A stretch of DNA of 64,000 bases from positions 1 through 64,000 of the forward strand of contig JAAFIV010000017.1 in the NCBI GenBank assembly GCA_013298775.1. Reading direction: 5' to 3'. Shown piece by piece: positions 35,920 through 44,079 of this stretch. Position numbers and translations under genes: made by a program. The notes beneath the pieces were generated by a model. It ran no database searches. It worked only from the letters and a program-made list of their open reading frames with translations, and was not told the origin of the DNA. The number at the start of each line of letters is the position of its first letter. The stretch's first letter is position 1. The DNA is from Ignavibacteria bacterium (GTDB lineage: Bacteria; Bacteroidota; Ignavibacteria; Kapaibacteriales; UBA4661).

Positions 35920-36819
35920 ATGACCGACCACCGCAAATATCTCCAACCCCAGACCATATCAAAGATTCAGGGCATTGAAATGAAAGCACGGCTTGTTGTG
36001 GAAGGCTTCATTACGGGCTTGCACAAATCGCCGTATCATGGCTTCAGTATTGAGTTTGCGGAGCATCGGCAGTATATGCCGGGCGATGAAATTAAGTTTA
36101 TTGATTGGAAAGTCTTTGCCCGCACCGACCGCTATTATGTGAAGCAATACGAGGACGAAACGAATCTGCGTTGCACGATTATCGTGGATTCCAGCGCGTC
36201 CATGAACTACGCCTCAAAGGGCAATATCACGAAGTTCGAGTACGCTTGCTATCTCGCGGCGGCAATGGCTTTTTTGATGATGAAACAACAGGATGCAGTC
36301 GGGTTGGCGTTGTACGATACCGATGTGCGTACCTACTTGCCGTCGCGCTCGAAAACATCTTACATCCAAGAGATTTTGCGAACCTTAGGCAATACCACGC
36401 CTAGCAATGCGACCGGCACTGGACTTGCACTGAACCACATTGCAGAACGCATTTCGCGGCGCGGTTTGGTGATTATTCTCAGCGACTTTTTTGATGACGT
36501 GCAAACTATCGCAACTGCGCTCAAACGCTTTCGCCACAACAATCACGAAGTCTTGGCGTTTCAAATCCTCGACCCCAGAGAACGTGATTTTAACTTCGGT
36601 CTGGATGCTGTTTTCCGCGATATGGAAAGCGGCGAAGAACTGACGACGCAGCCGTATCAAATCAAGCAATCTTACGCAGAAGCCCTTCAAACCTTCACCG
36701 AAACGCTCAAAATGACCTGCCGCGAGCGAAACATAGACTATGCCCTTTTGGACACCGCAGAACCCTTCGATACCGCCCTTGTGCAGTATTTAGCCAAACG
36801 CCAAAAAATTCAGGGATAA
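35920..36819 (+). CDS. DUF58 domain protein with VWA-like fold
   Basis: 299 residues. The N-terminal IEMKARLVVEGFITGLHKSP and the segment EFAEHRQYMPGDEIKFIDWK are hallmarks of DUF58. The following VWA-like part has a MIDAS-type DSSASMNY and TGTGLALNHI. DUF58 proteins usually sit in MoxR ATPase operons and are thought to act as chaperones or adaptors, but no moxR gene is adjacent in the window. Soluble, with no membrane helix. The start ATG follows CTCACC with no Shine-Dalgarno site. Confidence 0.9.
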   Translation: MTDHRKYLQPQTISKIQGIEMKARLVVEGFITGLHKSPYHGFSIEFAEHRQYMPGDEIKFIDWKVFARTDRYYVKQYEDETNLRCTIIVDSSASMNYASKGNITKFEYACYLAAAMAFLMMKQQDAVGLALYDTDVRTYLPSRSKTSYIQEILRTLGNTTPSNATGTGLALNHIAERISRRGLVIILSDFFDDVQTIATALKRFRHNNHEVLAFQILDPRERDFNFGLDAVFRDMESGEELTTQPYQIKQSYAEALQTFTETLKMTCRERNIDYALLDTAEPFDTALVQYLAKRQKIQG

Positions 36820-36900
36820 ATGGCAATGGGGAAAACGAGGGTAAATGAGCGCACAACGAAACATTCCCATAACTTCCTGAAAACAAAACTGCTACAAACA

Positions 36901-36934
36901 ATAATGGCACAGACAAGAGTGCCTGTGCCATTAT
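36901..36934. repeat. Short palindrome, GTCTGTGCC family
   Basis: ATAATGGCACAG (36901-36912) and CTGTGCCATTAT (36923-36934) are perfect inverted copies around a 10-base loop. It lies between convergent stops and may double as a terminator. Confidence 0.75.
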
Positions 36935-36967
36935 CGCTATTCGTCTCGCTTTTTCTACCTTTTTTGC

Positions 36968-39289
36968 TTATTTCCCGCTTGTCGGCGTTTGTACTTCTAT
37001 GCGCACAAGGCGGTTGTACATTCTGCCGTCTGGCGATTGATTCTCGTGTATCGTCGTCGGACCAACGGCAGTGATTTTCGCTTTTGTTGTGCCGAGTGCT
37101 TTGGCAACGAAATCAGCGCGTTTTTGGGCGAGTTGCTTGTTTTGTGCGGCATCGCCTGTGTTGTCGGTGTACGCGCTGATAAAGACGTTTGCTTCTGGTT
37201 TCAGCTTTGCTTTAAGGTCGGTCAAGGTTTTTGTATTGGTTTCGTCCACGCTCGGATTCATGCCGCCACCAAAGCCTAAAATGTCATAGACATCAATACG
37301 CTTATCGCCTTTTGCGTCGAGTTCTTTTTTCTGCACGTTAATCTGCTCTACAGGCACGGAAACAAGCGGCGCGTCGGCGTTTTTGTTGTTGATATCGGTC
37401 ATGGTAAGCTGTACCGTCATGTCCTGCCCTGAAGGTGGTACGGTTGCTGGCTCTTGGTCCAGTTTCCAGTCAAGCTGCGGGTCATATTTGTTTGTGCCGC
37501 TAAATTCTTTCAATGTAACGGATTCGTCATCATTAAACTGCGTAGCTTCCACATTCCATTGCTTCAAACCCGCACCAGCATTGATTTCAATACCAAAGCG
37601 CAGCGTTGGGGGATTCGGAATACGTGCAATTTGGTCGCTGACAACGGGCGCGAAAATTTCTGGTAAATTTGAGGAAATATCCACGCGGCGATTTTCGGCG
37701 GCTCCGTTTGCATCGGCACTATTGGCGGGGCTTTCTGGCAAATCACGCTTTTGGATAATCACACGTTTTGCCGGAATTTTCCAGACATCTTGCAAATAAT
37801 CGCTGATAGCTTGAGCGCGTTGTTCAGAGAGTTTTTGATTGCCCGCTTCTGGTCCAACGTTCGCATTGCAACCCGTCAGAAACAGTACGGCTGCTGGGTT
37901 TTCCTCCATGCGTTTGCCAACAACGTTCAAAATTTGACGATACACATCCAAATTCCCTTTGCCACCAAGGTCGGCGAGCTTGAAGGAGCCTCGGTCGGCA
38001 GCTTTCAAGCGGCGATACCGCGTCGGCAAGGTGAAGGAATTTTCCTCAAAAAAGACCGTCGGCAATATCGGTTGCGTCAGCGACTTGCGGAACTGCTCCA
38101 CCACGAGTTTCGGGTTTGGAATTTCCCGCCCGTCGGCATCTACACCCACAACTTTTGTGATACTAACGCTAATACCGACCTTCTTCAATTCCGCCACTTT
38201 TGCGGTAATCGCTTTGTTGATAGAATCCACCTGCTGCAAGCGTTTTGCATTTTGCTGGCGTTCCACTGTAATTGCGCTGTCCAGCTTTTTGATTTGCTTA
38301 ATCGTTTCTTGCAAGGCTGGCGTAAGCTCTGGGCGGATAGTGCGATACGGTGAATAACGAAGCGAGAGACCTGCGCGGAGGTTGTTGAATGTCCATGAGC
38401 CTACGCTTCTCGTATTTGTGCCAGGGCTGGTTTGCACAACACGAACAAGATTAGTGATGGTATCTCTTGTTGGGCTTACGGGGGTTGACAATGCACCGAG
38501 CGGCAATGCTCCAAACATGAAAAAGGCTTCTGGTACGATCATCCACTTACCATTCGCATCCAAAGGAATTTCATAGCTGATTCCCGCTACTGCTGCAAGG
38601 TTGAGAGGATTTAATGATGCAATGATGTTCCCAGTCGTAGAATTACGTGTACTAGAGACGCGACCAGTCTTTTCATCATAAAAATTCACAGTATCAGTTG
38701 CCAAACGTTCGACGGATGAGAATTGTCCATTGAAGTAATAATTTGCCCGAAGACCAAGATAAATAGAGAGAGCATCTAACGGGCGATAGGTGAGCATTGG
38801 CTCAAAAGCAATAGCTTGTAGAGTGATGTCTTTACTATGTTCAATGGGCACTTCTTCGGCGCGGTTTGCTCGAGTAATCGCTAAAAGCTGCTCAGTTTTT
38901 GATAAGCGGACACCATAATCGGTATAACTCAAACGCAGTGCCAATCCTAGACGATTCTGGATTTGTGGCATTTGAAACGGTGTTTCAAACAATGCTCCCG
39001 CATACCAACGTAAGTTTTGTTCGGAAAAACCGTAAAATGTACCGCAGCACGTTGGGAAAGGCTGAAAGTAAGTAAAATTAGCATCGTGCCAGTTCCAATT
39101 ATGCCCACCAAAAATACCATAGCGCAGAAACAAAGGTTTATCCGCATCGGCGGTGAGGTCGTCGAAGTTGATGCGCGATGTTGTGCTGGTATCGGTTTGC
39201 GCGAAGAGAGATGGAGTACGTGTGGTGGTGGTACTTATTGCCACAAGTGCGCACAGTACCGTAAGGACACGAAGAACACGTGAAGTCAT
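36968..39289 (-). CDS. Outer-membrane protein with two OmpA-like domains
   Basis: 773 residues. Signal peptide (about 1-30), a strand-rich region likely forming a barrel (about 35-330), a coiled coil (VERQQNAKRLQQVDSINKA) and two OmpA-like peptidoglycan-binding modules. The first is around ALLFLTGCNANVGPEAG-type sequence and ends ENRRVDIS (about 470-600). The second is at the C-terminus (NVFISAYTDNTGDAAQNKQL...YNRLVRIEV). OmpA modules anchor the outer membrane to the cell wall. Two in one chain is unusual. A promoter candidate lies at 39380-39412. Confidence 0.85.
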   Translation of the reverse strand: MTSRVLRVLTVLCALVAISTTTTRTPSLFAQTDTSTTSRINFDDLTADADKPLFLRYGIFGGHNWNWHDANFTYFQPFPTCCGTFYGFSEQNLRWYAGALFETPFQMPQIQNRLGLALRLSYTDYGVRLSKTEQLLAITRANRAEEVPIEHSKDITLQAIAFEPMLTYRPLDALSIYLGLRANYYFNGQFSSVERLATDTVNFYDEKTGRVSSTRNSTTGNIIASLNPLNLAAVAGISYEIPLDANGKWMIVPEAFFMFGALPLGALSTPVSPTRDTITNLVRVVQTSPGTNTRSVGSWTFNNLRAGLSLRYSPYRTIRPELTPALQETIKQIKKLDSAITVERQQNAKRLQQVDSINKAITAKVAELKKVGISVSITKVVGVDADGREIPNPKLVVEQFRKSLTQPILPTVFFEENSFTLPTRYRRLKAADRGSFKLADLGGKGNLDVYRQILNVVGKRMEENPAAVLFLTGCNANVGPEAGNQKLSEQRAQAISDYLQDVWKIPAKRVIIQKRDLPESPANSADANGAAENRRVDISSNLPEIFAPVVSDQIARIPNPPTLRFGIEINAGAGLKQWNVEATQFNDDESVTLKEFSGTNKYDPQLDWKLDQEPATVPPSGQDMTVQLTMTDINNKNADAPLVSVPVEQINVQKKELDAKGDKRIDVYDILGFGGGMNPSVDETNTKTLTDLKAKLKPEANVFISAYTDNTGDAAQNKQLAQKRADFVAKALGTTKAKITAVGPTTIHENQSPDGRMYNRLVRIEVQTPTSGK

Positions 39290-39598
39290 ACGATTCAGCC
39301 CTTTGAAAATGAAGAAAGTAAAAATCACAAGAAAAGTGGATTTGGGTGGCATCACCAAGAACAGAGCGGACAATGCTGCCAAATATATTGCGAACTATTT
39401 TGAGTGCGACAAAATAAAAAAAAACTACGCACAAAAAAAGTTTCCGCGCACGTGTTGAGAAAAATACCATGATTTTACGACGATTTTATGTTGAATCGCT
39501 GTAATTTTGAAAGAGAGTGCGATACTTTCCAAAAGGTAAGAACCTCACATCGCCCTCAAACTTCAACCCTCATCCCCCAGATTTCATCCTTCAAAGCT
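39290..39598. other. Intergenic, divergent promoters expected
   Basis: No gene recognised. It contains the ompA-type promoter candidate on the minus strand, A-rich tracts around 39415-39440 and, just before 39599, a pyrimidine-rich leader (CCTCAAACTTCATCCTTC-type) like those ahead of the HIT gene and hisF. Confidence 0.5.
39380..39412 (-). promoter_or_regulatory. Promoter candidate for the double-OmpA gene
   Basis: On the minus strand TTG (39412-39410), 22 bases, then TATATTTG (39387-39380), matching TAnnTTTG. It lies about 90 bases upstream of the start. Confidence 0.5.
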
Positions 39599-40192
39599 AT
39601 GGCAAAGCAAGCAGGCAGCGACTACGAGCAATTTGTCCCCGCAAACCGCGCAGAATGGCGATTGTGGCTGGAGCAGTTCCATACGGAAAAGCAGGGAATT
39701 TGGCTTGTGTATTTCAAAAAAGAGAGCGGAAAGCCGCGTGTTTCCTACGATGATGCCGTTGAGGAAGCCTTATGCTTTGGGTGGATTGATAGCGTCGTCC
39801 GTACGCTCGACGAAGCCAGCTACCAACAGCTTTTCACGCCGCGTAAAAAATCCAGTAACTGGTCGCGTCTCAACAAAGAGCGTGTCCAACGTCTCACAGA
39901 GCAAGGTTTGATGCGCGAAGCAGGACAACGCATGATAGACATTGCCAAAGCAAGCGGCAAATGGGATGCGCTGAACGATGTGGAAAATCTCACTGTGCCA
40001 GACGATTTACAAGCTCTCTTCGATGAAAACCCAGATGCAATGCGGCATTGGGACGATTTTTCTCGCTCGGTGAAGCGCGGCATTTTGGAGTGGATTCTGA
40101 ACGCAAAACGCCCCGAAACCCGCTTGAAACGTCTGCACGAGACCGTGCGCATGGCAGCAAAAAACTTGCGGGTAATTTTTGACAAAGAATAA
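39599..40192 (+). CDS. YdeI/OmpD-associated family protein
   Basis: 197 residues. The pattern NRAEWRLWLEQFHTEKQGIW, SYDDAVEEALCFGWIDS, KKSSNWSRLNKERVQRLTEQG and KRGILEWILNAKRPETR is the YdeI/OmpDA-type family, cytosolic proteins whose role is poorly defined (linked to resistance to cationic peptides in some species). The start MAKQAGSDYE at 39599 is the family start; an upstream frame is not conserved. Monocistronic. Confidence 0.85.
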   Translation: MAKQAGSDYEQFVPANRAEWRLWLEQFHTEKQGIWLVYFKKESGKPRVSYDDAVEEALCFGWIDSVVRTLDEASYQQLFTPRKKSSNWSRLNKERVQRLTEQGLMREAGQRMIDIAKASGKWDALNDVENLTVPDDLQALFDENPDAMRHWDDFSRSVKRGILEWILNAKRPETRLKRLHETVRMAAKNLRVIFDKE

Positions 40193-40245
40193 ATGATGCG
40201 AACTGGCACTCTGTACGTCGCGATATTTCATTTGCATTACTGAAT

Positions 40246-40576
40246 CATCTCCCAGAGGGCGAGGGGTTGGTGGAGACTAGCTCTGAAGCCCTCTCCCTCT
40301 GGGAGCCAACAAGGGTAGGTATTGCTGCAAAGTGCATAAAATCTAGTGTTTTGCAGAGTCATATCGCAAACACGAAAACAAGATTGTACGCGAGGTGTGA
40401 GGGTCTCAATTCTTACTCAAGGGTCTCAATTCTGCTTATAGTGAAGGAAGTGAGAGCCTGACGACGAAGTCAGACCCTCACACAGAACACCAGTGTTCAT
40501 GAGGCTTCCGTAATACCTACCCTTATTAGCTCCCTCTGGGAGAGGGTTGAGTGAGGGTCTTTTGCGTAAGGTGAGT
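40246..40576. mobile_element. CTCTCCC-core element interrupted by a nested insertion
   Basis: The left part (from about 40246) and right part (40530-40576) together rebuild the element seen at 7111-7254, ending GCGTAAGGTGAGT. The left end is truncated. A 224-bp element has inserted into the CTCCCTCTGGGAG palindrome, leaving a copy of that 13-mer on each side. Confidence 0.8.
40306..40529. mobile_element. Nested 224-bp element with AAGGGTAGGTATT ends
   Basis: The ends CCAACAAGGGTAGGTATT and AATACCTACCCTTATTAG are inverted (about 18 bp, two mismatches). Direct repeats CTCCCTCTGGGAG at 40293-40305 and 40530-40542 flank it. The interior carries palindromes of the GTGAGGGTCTCA / GAGAGCCTGACG type also seen at 11698 and 15299. 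No coding capacity. Confidence 0.78.
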
Positions 40577-40619
40577 TACCAAAGCACTAGATTTTCACGG
40601 AGCAGTATTCTTTGTTCTG

Positions 40620-41891
40620 TCAGGATAATTCCTGTATGCGTTGCCGAAAATATCCTTGTTCAATGGCGGATTGCGTCAGCTTTTGTGCGCGTTCAAAGGA
40701 TTCTCGTGCAGATGCGGCATTCCCACTGCGTTTCAAGAATTCACCGCGTGTAGCATGGTATAGATACACCTTCCCCAATGCGGCTTCTAGTGCCGACAAC
40801 TCCTGCAATGCTCGTTCCTCGCCGTACAAATAGGAGCGCACTATCACGCGATTGAGCTGTGCAATGGGACTAGGAGCAAGTGCGAGCAGGACGGAGTAGA
40901 GCTTTTCAATCTCGCGCCAATCAATCGCCTCAAAGGACGGAGCAAGCGCGTAATGAGCCGCTATGCCCGCTTCCAAGTGATAACGTGAAATTTCTTCGCC
41001 TTGCGCAGAAGCCGCTAAAAACCGTGTTCCTTCCGCAATTTTCGTACCATTCCAGAGCGACGCATGCTGTTTTGATAAAATAACTAATTCGCCACTTTCT
41101 TTCAATCGCGCATCAAATCTGGAGGATTGGAAGAGCATGAGTGCGAACAGTGCATTTGTTGAAGGGGAATTGGTGAGCGGATGTTCCGTCAGAAAGCGGC
41201 ATAAACGCTGGGCTTCATCGCAAACATCGTGGCGAATAAGTAAATCTGGATGCGAAGAATTATAGCCTTCATTGAACAGAAGATAAATCATCTGTAACAC
41301 AGCATTCATACGGCTTGGAAGCTCGCTTTCGCGTGGAAATTCCACTGCAATATTGCTTTCTCGCACGCGCTCCTTTGCCCGATAAAGACGCTTTTCAATC
41401 GTATCTTTGCCCGTCAAAAAAGCATTGGCAATCTCTTGAACGCTCAGTCCGCATAAGGTTTTGAGGGCAAGTGTGATTTGCATTTCCTCAGAAAGTGCGG
41501 GATGACAGCATGCAAAGAGCATTTGCAGCGTACTGTCTTCGATGGTTTTCGTGGTAAAGACTTCTTCTAAAGCCCGTGATTGGTCGTCTTCAAGGTCTTG
41601 CTCGGTGAGATACGTGATTTCACCTTGCATGGAGGTAAAATGTTGCTTGCGCCGCACATAATCTAAGGCTTTGTTCTTCGCCACGCGGTACAGCCATGCC
41701 GTCGGATTCGCCGGAACGCCGCGTTGCCAGTGCTGCAAGGCGGCAATCATTGTCTCTTGGACAATATCTTCAGCAATCTGCACATTGCGAAAGCCAAAGT
41801 GTTTTGTGAGGGTAGCAGTCATTTTCCCCGCTTCATGGCGGAAGAGGTGCGCTGTGAGTGTGTCGTGGTGCGGTGTTTGTGCTTCGGTCAT
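40620..41891 (-). CDS. ECF sigma factor with C-terminal SnoaL-free, TPR-like extension (ECF42 type)
   Basis: 423 residues. The N-terminal sigma-2 (AEDIVQETMIAALQHWQRG, WLYRVAKNKALDYVRRK) and sigma-4 (ALKTLCGLSVQEIANAFLTG) regions are followed by a DUF6596-type domain (RMNAVLQMIYLLFNEGYNSS) and helical repeats (YHLEAGIAAHYALAP). This is the ECF42 layout, in which the extension replaces an anti-sigma factor. Such genes usually neighbour a DGPF/YCII-domain gene, but none is present. Start MTEAQTPHH at 41891. An orphan sugar permease gene ends 36 bases upstream. Confidence 0.88.
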   Translation of the reverse strand: MTEAQTPHHDTLTAHLFRHEAGKMTATLTKHFGFRNVQIAEDIVQETMIAALQHWQRGVPANPTAWLYRVAKNKALDYVRRKQHFTSMQGEITYLTEQDLEDDQSRALEEVFTTKTIEDSTLQMLFACCHPALSEEMQITLALKTLCGLSVQEIANAFLTGKDTIEKRLYRAKERVRESNIAVEFPRESELPSRMNAVLQMIYLLFNEGYNSSHPDLLIRHDVCDEAQRLCRFLTEHPLTNSPSTNALFALMLFQSSRFDARLKESGELVILSKQHASLWNGTKIAEGTRFLAASAQGEEISRYHLEAGIAAHYALAPSFEAIDWREIEKLYSVLLALAPSPIAQLNRVIVRSYLYGEERALQELSALEAALGKVYLYHATRGEFLKRSGNAASARESFERAQKLTQSAIEQGYFRQRIQELS

Positions 41892-41926
41892 GGTGAGTAT
41901 TTTTAAACAAGATTCAGCAAATCGCT

Positions 41927-42883
41927 TTACTTCGAGCGGAGAAGCCGCATTTGGAGCAGCGAAAAACAAAGAATAATCGCAAAAACAATGTAGGCAAGCG
42001 CGGAGGCGTAGCCCATATCGAACTTATCAAAAGCGTGTTGGTACACAAGGTAAATAAGCGTCGAAGTGCTGCCAAGCGGACCGCCACGCGTCATAATATA
42101 AATTTCGACAAAAATTTGAAACGAGCGAATGGTATTGATAACCAGCACAAATAGGAGCGTTGGGCGCATAAGCGGCAACGTGATGCGCCAAAATGTTGCC
42201 CACGCATTCGCGCCCGCAAGCTCGGCTGCTTCGTACATATCGCGGGGAATCGTTTGCAAAGCAGCGAGGAAAATCACCATATAATAGCCAGTCGCGATGC
42301 CGATGTCCATTGCCATGATTGCTGGTAGCGCAGTAGAAAGCTCTTGCAACAAGCCGCGTGCAGGGAAGGGAATACCAAGCATGGTGCATAAACTCGCAAT
42401 GTAGCCATTGGCAGCATACAAGCGCGAAAAGACGAGCGCGAGGACAATAAGCGACGTAACCGAAGGCAGGAAAAATGCAGCGCGAAAAAAGCCCTGCAAA
42501 CGAGGAATACTGCTCACTCCAACCGCCAACACCAGCGCAAATACAGTGGTGAGGGGAATCGTCCCTGCGCTGAAAATTGCCGTATTTTTCAGTGCTAACC
42601 AGAAGAAGCTATCGTGGAGGATGTGCGCGTAGTTCTGAAGCCCTATCCACGTGGTTTCATTGCGCAAGGTTTCGTATTTGGTGAAACTGAGATAGAGCGC
42701 GTAGGCAAGCGGATACACCCAAAAAACACTGAGAACAATTACCCAAGGAGCTAGGAATAACGCTGTGTTCAGGTGCTGCCCGCGTTGGGCATTCTTCCAA
42801 ATATTTCCCCAAAGAGTTCCCAAAAGAGTTCCCAAAAAACTCGGTGGCGTTTGGCGTGGAGCAGGCGAAGGAGAAGGATTCAT
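41927..42883 (-). CDS. Sugar ABC transporter permease (MalF/UgpA type), orphan
   Basis: 318 residues with six membrane helices and the EAA loop EAAELAGANAWATFWRITLP that contacts the ATPase. NTALFLAPWVIVLSVFWVYPL at the first helix is typical of carbohydrate importers of the MalF/UgpA family. The partner MalG-type permease, the ATPase and the binding protein are all absent here, so the transporter must be completed from elsewhere in the genome or be non-functional. It starts 10 bases after the SRPBCC gene. Confidence 0.88.
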   Translation of the reverse strand: MNPSPSPAPRQTPPSFLGTLLGTLWGNIWKNAQRGQHLNTALFLAPWVIVLSVFWVYPLAYALYLSFTKYETLRNETTWIGLQNYAHILHDSFFWLALKNTAIFSAGTIPLTTVFALVLAVGVSSIPRLQGFFRAAFFLPSVTSLIVLALVFSRLYAANGYIASLCTMLGIPFPARGLLQELSTALPAIMAMDIGIATGYYMVIFLAALQTIPRDMYEAAELAGANAWATFWRITLPLMRPTLLFVLVINTIRSFQIFVEIYIMTRGGPLGSTSTLIYLVYQHAFDKFDMGYASALAYIVFAIILCFSLLQMRLLRSK

Positions 42884-42893
42884 CGAATTCGCC

Positions 42894-43355
42894 TCACTTT
42901 TTGAAATGCTCTTGATAAAGCGGTTGCCGTGCGCGGAATTGTGCGCTAATCACGGGTGCGACAAAGGGAAGAAGCCACAACGGCGTGCGGTATTCTATAT
43001 CATCAACAATCACCGAACCGCCATTTTCAGCAGCAATGATGCGGTGTGTGTGCCGCCAAAAGCGAAGGAAAAATGGCAGCTCAATTCCTTCATCAACAAA
43101 AAAGTATTCGTCGGTGTACGTAGCGTGTCCTTGCACCTTGCCAGAACGCACAATACGGCTTATCCAGCGTTCTTTGCGCTTCAAAATGGGAACAGTCATT
43201 TCGATATGCACCTCGTCGCCTGTGGCACAGCCATCAAAACGCTGTATGGTAACGGGAGGATTGACGGGAGTGAGTTTTTTGAACAACTCGAAATCAAATC
43301 CAGCAAAAACTTCCTCGAAGGATTTCTCAACGCTTGTGTGGATGGTAAGGCGCAT
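42894..43355 (-). CDS. SRPBCC (START-like) family protein
   Basis: 153 residues. The sequence LTIHTSVEKSFEEVFAGFDF, then ERWISRIVRSG, ATYTDEYFFVDEGIELPFFL and GGSVIVDDIEYRTPLWLLPF, is typical of polyketide-cyclase/SRPBCC ligand-binding folds. The C-terminal segment (LWLLPFVAPVISAQF) is hydrophobic. No enzymatic residues can be named. Its stop is followed 10 bases later by the sugar permease start. Confidence 0.75.
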   Translation of the reverse strand: MRLTIHTSVEKSFEEVFAGFDFELFKKLTPVNPPVTIQRFDGCATGDEVHIEMTVPILKRKERWISRIVRSGKVQGHATYTDEYFFVDEGIELPFFLRFWRHTHRIIAAENGGSVIVDDIEYRTPLWLLPFVAPVISAQFRARQPLYQEHFKK

Positions 43356-43405
43356 GAAATGTGGTGTTGTAGTGTTGTGAGATACTGCTTTTGTTGTAAA
43401 AAATC

Positions 43406-44062
43406 TTACGAAATATTTGCGGTATTCATTTCGTCAATATCCAAACCATCAATATCTGCTTTGAAGAACACGGCGGAATGTACTGCCATATCGTGCAATG
43501 CCTGATGCGACGCGCCGAGTGTGAGCAAAAAGCCACAGCTAATCATAAAACCCCAAATAGAGCCAATCGTGGACAGAAAAGGAATCAGCACAAAAAGATA
43601 GCCGCCAAACTTCACCCACCACCGCCTCAAAAGCAGACTCCGTGAGGCTCGCTCGGCGGTGTCGGTGGCAATACGCAAGCCCATAAGCCGCTTTCCGACT
43701 GATGCGCCTGTGAAAAGCTCCAACAGACTATACAGCAGCGTCATAATGCTATTCGCAATAAGCAGCACCGTGTAAGTTTCTTCGGGCATGCCGAAGAGCT
43801 GTGCGGAGGAGCTACGTGCATTATTTGCAGCGTCGTCGTCATTATCGTTTGCGTCATCGGAGTTTTCGCTGAAAATGCTAAACTCCGTAGAATCGCCCTC
43901 TGGTTTGACGAGATGCAGTATCGTCGAACCCAGACTGAGAGCCATTCCCAGCGCAAGAATACTGACGAGAAGATTGTCCAGCATTGCGGCAAGAAATCGT
44001 CGCGCAAAACCGACGCGCTCCGGCATGGGAGCTTCATTGTAAGGATAGAAGTGGAGTGCCAT
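43406..44062 (-). CDS. RDD family membrane protein
   Basis: 218 residues. GFARRFLAAMLDNLLVSILA provides the Arg-Asp helix, followed by a long acidic Asp/Asn-rich insert (SENSDDANDNDDDAANN, about 67-83), then two or three membrane helices with GASVGKRLMGLRI, the second family motif. RDD proteins are membrane proteins of uncertain role, some linked to ion exchange. The acidic insert is unusual. The beta-lactamase-fold gene ends 17 bases upstream in the same direction. Confidence 0.82.
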   Translation of the reverse strand: MALHFYPYNEAPMPERVGFARRFLAAMLDNLLVSILALGMALSLGSTILHLVKPEGDSTEFSIFSENSDDANDNDDDAANNARSSSAQLFGMPEETYTVLLIANSIMTLLYSLLELFTGASVGKRLMGLRIATDTAERASRSLLLRRWWVKFGGYLFVLIPFLSTIGSIWGFMISCGFLLTLGASHQALHDMAVHSAVFFKADIDGLDIDEMNTANIS

Positions 44063-44079
44063 TGGGGAGAGTACAGTTT

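Noticed and set aside
36901-36934. rRNA/tRNA-like hairpin
   Set aside because: Simple perfect palindrome with a 10-base loop, no cloverleaf; it belongs to the GTCTGTGCC repeat family.
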